DNA of 6,132 bases from Gammaproteobacteria bacterium (GTDB lineage: Bacteria; Pseudomonadota; Gammaproteobacteria; Steroidobacterales; Rariloculaceae): contig JAFGNC010000314.1 of the NCBI GenBank assembly GCA_016927175.1, positions 1-6,132 of the forward strand, in the 5' to 3' direction. Position numbers and translations under genes: made by a program. The notes beneath the pieces are model-generated. The model searched no databases and was not told the DNA's origin. It saw only the letters and a list, made by a program, of their open reading frames with translations. Positions within the stretch are counted from its first letter, which is position 1; each line of letters begins with the position of its first letter. This document shows positions 4,767 to 6,132 of the stretch, in pieces.

Positions 4767-6132
4767 GCAAGAACGAAAACCCACCGCGCGTAGCGACCGG
4801 GATACGCAATCTGGATCAGCTGCTCATGGGAGGACTGCCCCGGGGTTCCGTGACTCTGGTCGGCGGCCCCCCCGGAGCCGGAAAGACGATCCTGACCCAG
4901 CAGATCTGCTTTCACAATGCTCACGACGGACAGCTCGTTCTGTACTTCAGCTCGCTCTCGGAGCCTACGGCGAAGACCCTCCGCTACCTGAAGCAGTTCG
5001 AATTCTTCGATGCGGAAATGTTCGATACTGCCGTGCGGTTCGTCGATCTCGGCGCGATATTGCGAAGCGACGGTCTCGAGAACGCCGCGAAGCTCATCAT
5101 CGACCACGTCAAAAAGACCAAGCCGCAGATCGTCGTCATCGACAGCTTCAAAGTCTTCGCCGATCTTGCTCGATCCAACGAGGAATTCCGCAAGTTCGGT
5201 TACGAGCTGGCCGTGAATCTGATGGCGTGGGAGGTCACGACCTTCCTGCTCGGCGAGTTCGGGCCGGGCGAAATCGCCGACAATCCGCTGTTCTCGATCG
5301 TCGACGGCCTGATAATGGTGACTCAGCGCGAGCAGTCGGGTGAGCAGCAGCGGTTCATCCAGATCGTGAAGATGCGCGGCACGGCGCACAGCCGCGACGA
5401 GCACGCGTTCCTGATCACGGCCCAGGGCGTCGAGGTTTTCGCCCCGCGCGTCACGATCCAGCGCGAGGATCGCGGCCCGGGCGCGGCCCGCTTGAAGACC
5501 GGCATCTCGCGGCTCGACGACCTGCTCGGCCAGGGTATTCCGCTCGGCTCCAGCCTGCTGATCGCGGGCGTCGCCGGAACCGGAAAGACCGTGCTTCTGC
5601 TCGAGTTCCTCTATCGCGGCGCCCTGGCCGGCGAGAAGGGCATCATCTTCTCGTTCGAGGAGACCGCGGAACGGCTGCGCGCGGCCGCCAACGGCCTCGG
5701 CTGGGACCTCGACCGGGAAATCGAGCGCGGCATGATCGAGATCGTTTTCATCCCGCAGCCCCAGATCATGGTCGAGGCGAACCTCCTGATGATGCAGGAG
5801 CGGATCGAAGCGATGCGGGCGCGCCGCGTCGCGGTCGACTCCGTCTCGGTCTTCCTTCACAAGGTCGAGAACCCGCAGATCGACCGGGAAAAGATCTTCC
5901 AGCTCGCGAGCATCGTGCAGAACGCTCAGGCCGTCGGCTTCTTCGCCACCGACATCCCGTACGGCGCGGAGCAGCTCAGCCGTTTCGGCGTCGAGGAGAC
6001 CGTCGTGGACGGCGTGATCCTGCTGTCCTCGCGCGAAGAGGGGCTCGACCGCCGGCGCTACATCGAGGTCTACAAGCTCAGGAATACCGCGCACCTGAGG
6101 GCCGCCACGACATGCTCATCGAGCCCGGCGGA
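4763..6132 (+). CDS. KaiC-family double-domain ATPase (partial; frameshift near right edge)
   Basis: Two RecA/KaiC domains lie in tandem, and the gene runs off the window. Domain 1: TGIRNLDQLL (12-21), Walker A GGPPGAGKT (34-42), LSEP with Glu67, Walker B IVVID (Asp127), and the KMRGTAH finger (Lys203, Arg205). Domain 2: TGISRLDDLL, Walker A AGVAGTGKT (268-276), SFEET with Glu299/Glu300, Walker B RVAVD (Asp359), and KLRNTAH (Lys438, Arg440). Cyanobacterial KaiC is the clock ATPase/kinase. Non-cyanobacterial relatives like this one mostly have unknown, signalling-type roles, and no kaiA or kaiB is seen here. Domain 1 has Ser66 where KaiC has the first catalytic Glu. Glu412 aligns with the KaiC phospho-Ser431 and Thr413 with Thr432. 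Frame 2 is stop-free to the edge, but after residue 446 the expected continuation (RHDMLIEPGG) lies in frame 1, implying one missing base. The GTG start is supported by GGAGG 9 nt upstream and by the overlap with the preceding gene. Confidence 0.9.
   Translation, partial: MSKNENPPRVATGIRNLDQLLMGGLPRGSVTLVGGPPGAGKTILTQQICFHNAHDGQLVLYFSSLSEPTAKTLRYLKQFEFFDAEMFDTAVRFVDLGAILRSDGLENAAKLIIDHVKKTKPQIVVIDSFKVFADLARSNEEFRKFGYELAVNLMAWEVTTFLLGEFGPGEIADNPLFSIVDGLIMVTQREQSGEQQRFIQIVKMRGTAHSRDEHAFLITAQGVEVFAPRVTIQREDRGPGAARLKTGISRLDDLLGQGIPLGSSLLIAGVAGTGKTVLLLEFLYRGALAGEKGIIFSFEETAERLRAAANGLGWDLDREIERGMIEIVFIPQPQIMVEANLLMMQERIEAMRARRVAVDSVSVFLHKVENPQIDREKIFQLASIVQNAQAVGFFATDIPYGAEQLSRFGVEETVVDGVILLSSREEGLDRRRYIEVYKLRNTAHLRAATTCSSSPA
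6098..6103 (+). other. Probable single-base deletion (frameshift) in the KaiC-like gene
   Basis: In frame 2 the protein runs KLRNTAHLR and then turns to AATTCSSSPA, which is unlike any KaiC end. In frame 1 from 6103 the next codons give RHDMLIEPGG. This matches the equivalent part of the same protein's first domain: AHSRDEHAFLITAQG against AHLRgRHDMLIEPGG, with the His at identical spacing. One extra G in the AGGGCC run would restore the frame and supply the missing Gly. Whether this is a read/assembly error or a real mutation cannot be decided from the window. Confidence 0.75.

Noticed and set aside
4721..6094. 457-residue - strand open frame opposite the KaiC-like gene
   Set aside because: The + strand encodes two full Walker A/B sets; the antisense frame shows only biased Arg/Asp/Leu/Glu composition.
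4763..6132. Calling the ATPase a true circadian kaiC
   Set aside because: No kaiA or kaiB is visible, the phospho-Ser position is Glu, and the sequence resembles the broad non-clock KaiC-like family.

Overview
This is a GC-rich (about two-thirds G+C by eye) bacterial segment with dense genes and strong G/C bias at third codon positions. The gene content fits a free-living, aromatic-degrading member of Pseudomonadota, most likely beta-, gamma- or alphaproteobacterial. No rRNA, tRNA, CRISPR array, transposase or phage gene was seen.

Left part (1-2135). The last 23 codons of an unidentified + strand gene end at 69. A strong 18-bp inverted repeat (101-161) follows and separates it from two convergent - strand genes. 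In transcription order these are a LigC-type 4-carboxy-2-hydroxymuconate-6-semialdehyde (CHMS) dehydrogenase (2135-1191) and a LigI-type 2-pyrone-4,6-dicarboxylate (PDC) lactonase (1051-173). They catalyse consecutive steps of the protocatechuate 4,5-cleavage (lignin and vanillate/syringate) pathway: CHMS to PDC, then PDC to 4-oxalomesaconate. The lactonase differs from the Sphingobium enzyme at two positions that I recall as substrate contacts.

Middle (2136-3818). A 243-bp divergent spacer holds the only AT-rich island between the two gene starts and a 9-bp GC hairpin in the leader of a + strand NAD(P)+ aldehyde dehydrogenase (2379-3818). All catalytic residues of the dehydrogenase are present. 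Its substrate is not evident from sequence; the neighbouring genes make an aromatic aldehyde or ring-cleavage product plausible.

Right part (3819-6132). A gene-poor stretch leads into an unrecognised, mostly helical protein (stop 4764-4766). Its stop codon overlaps by 4 bp (GTGA) the GTG start of a double-domain KaiC-family ATPase (4763 to the window edge). The two genes are almost certainly translationally coupled, so the small protein is a candidate partner of the ATPase. The KaiC-like protein has two Walker A/B sets but an asymmetric pair of catalytic glutamates and Glu at the position of the KaiC phospho-serine. Close to the right edge the reading frame appears to slip by one base after an AGGG run (about 6098-6103). 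This is either a sequencing or assembly error or a real truncating mutation.
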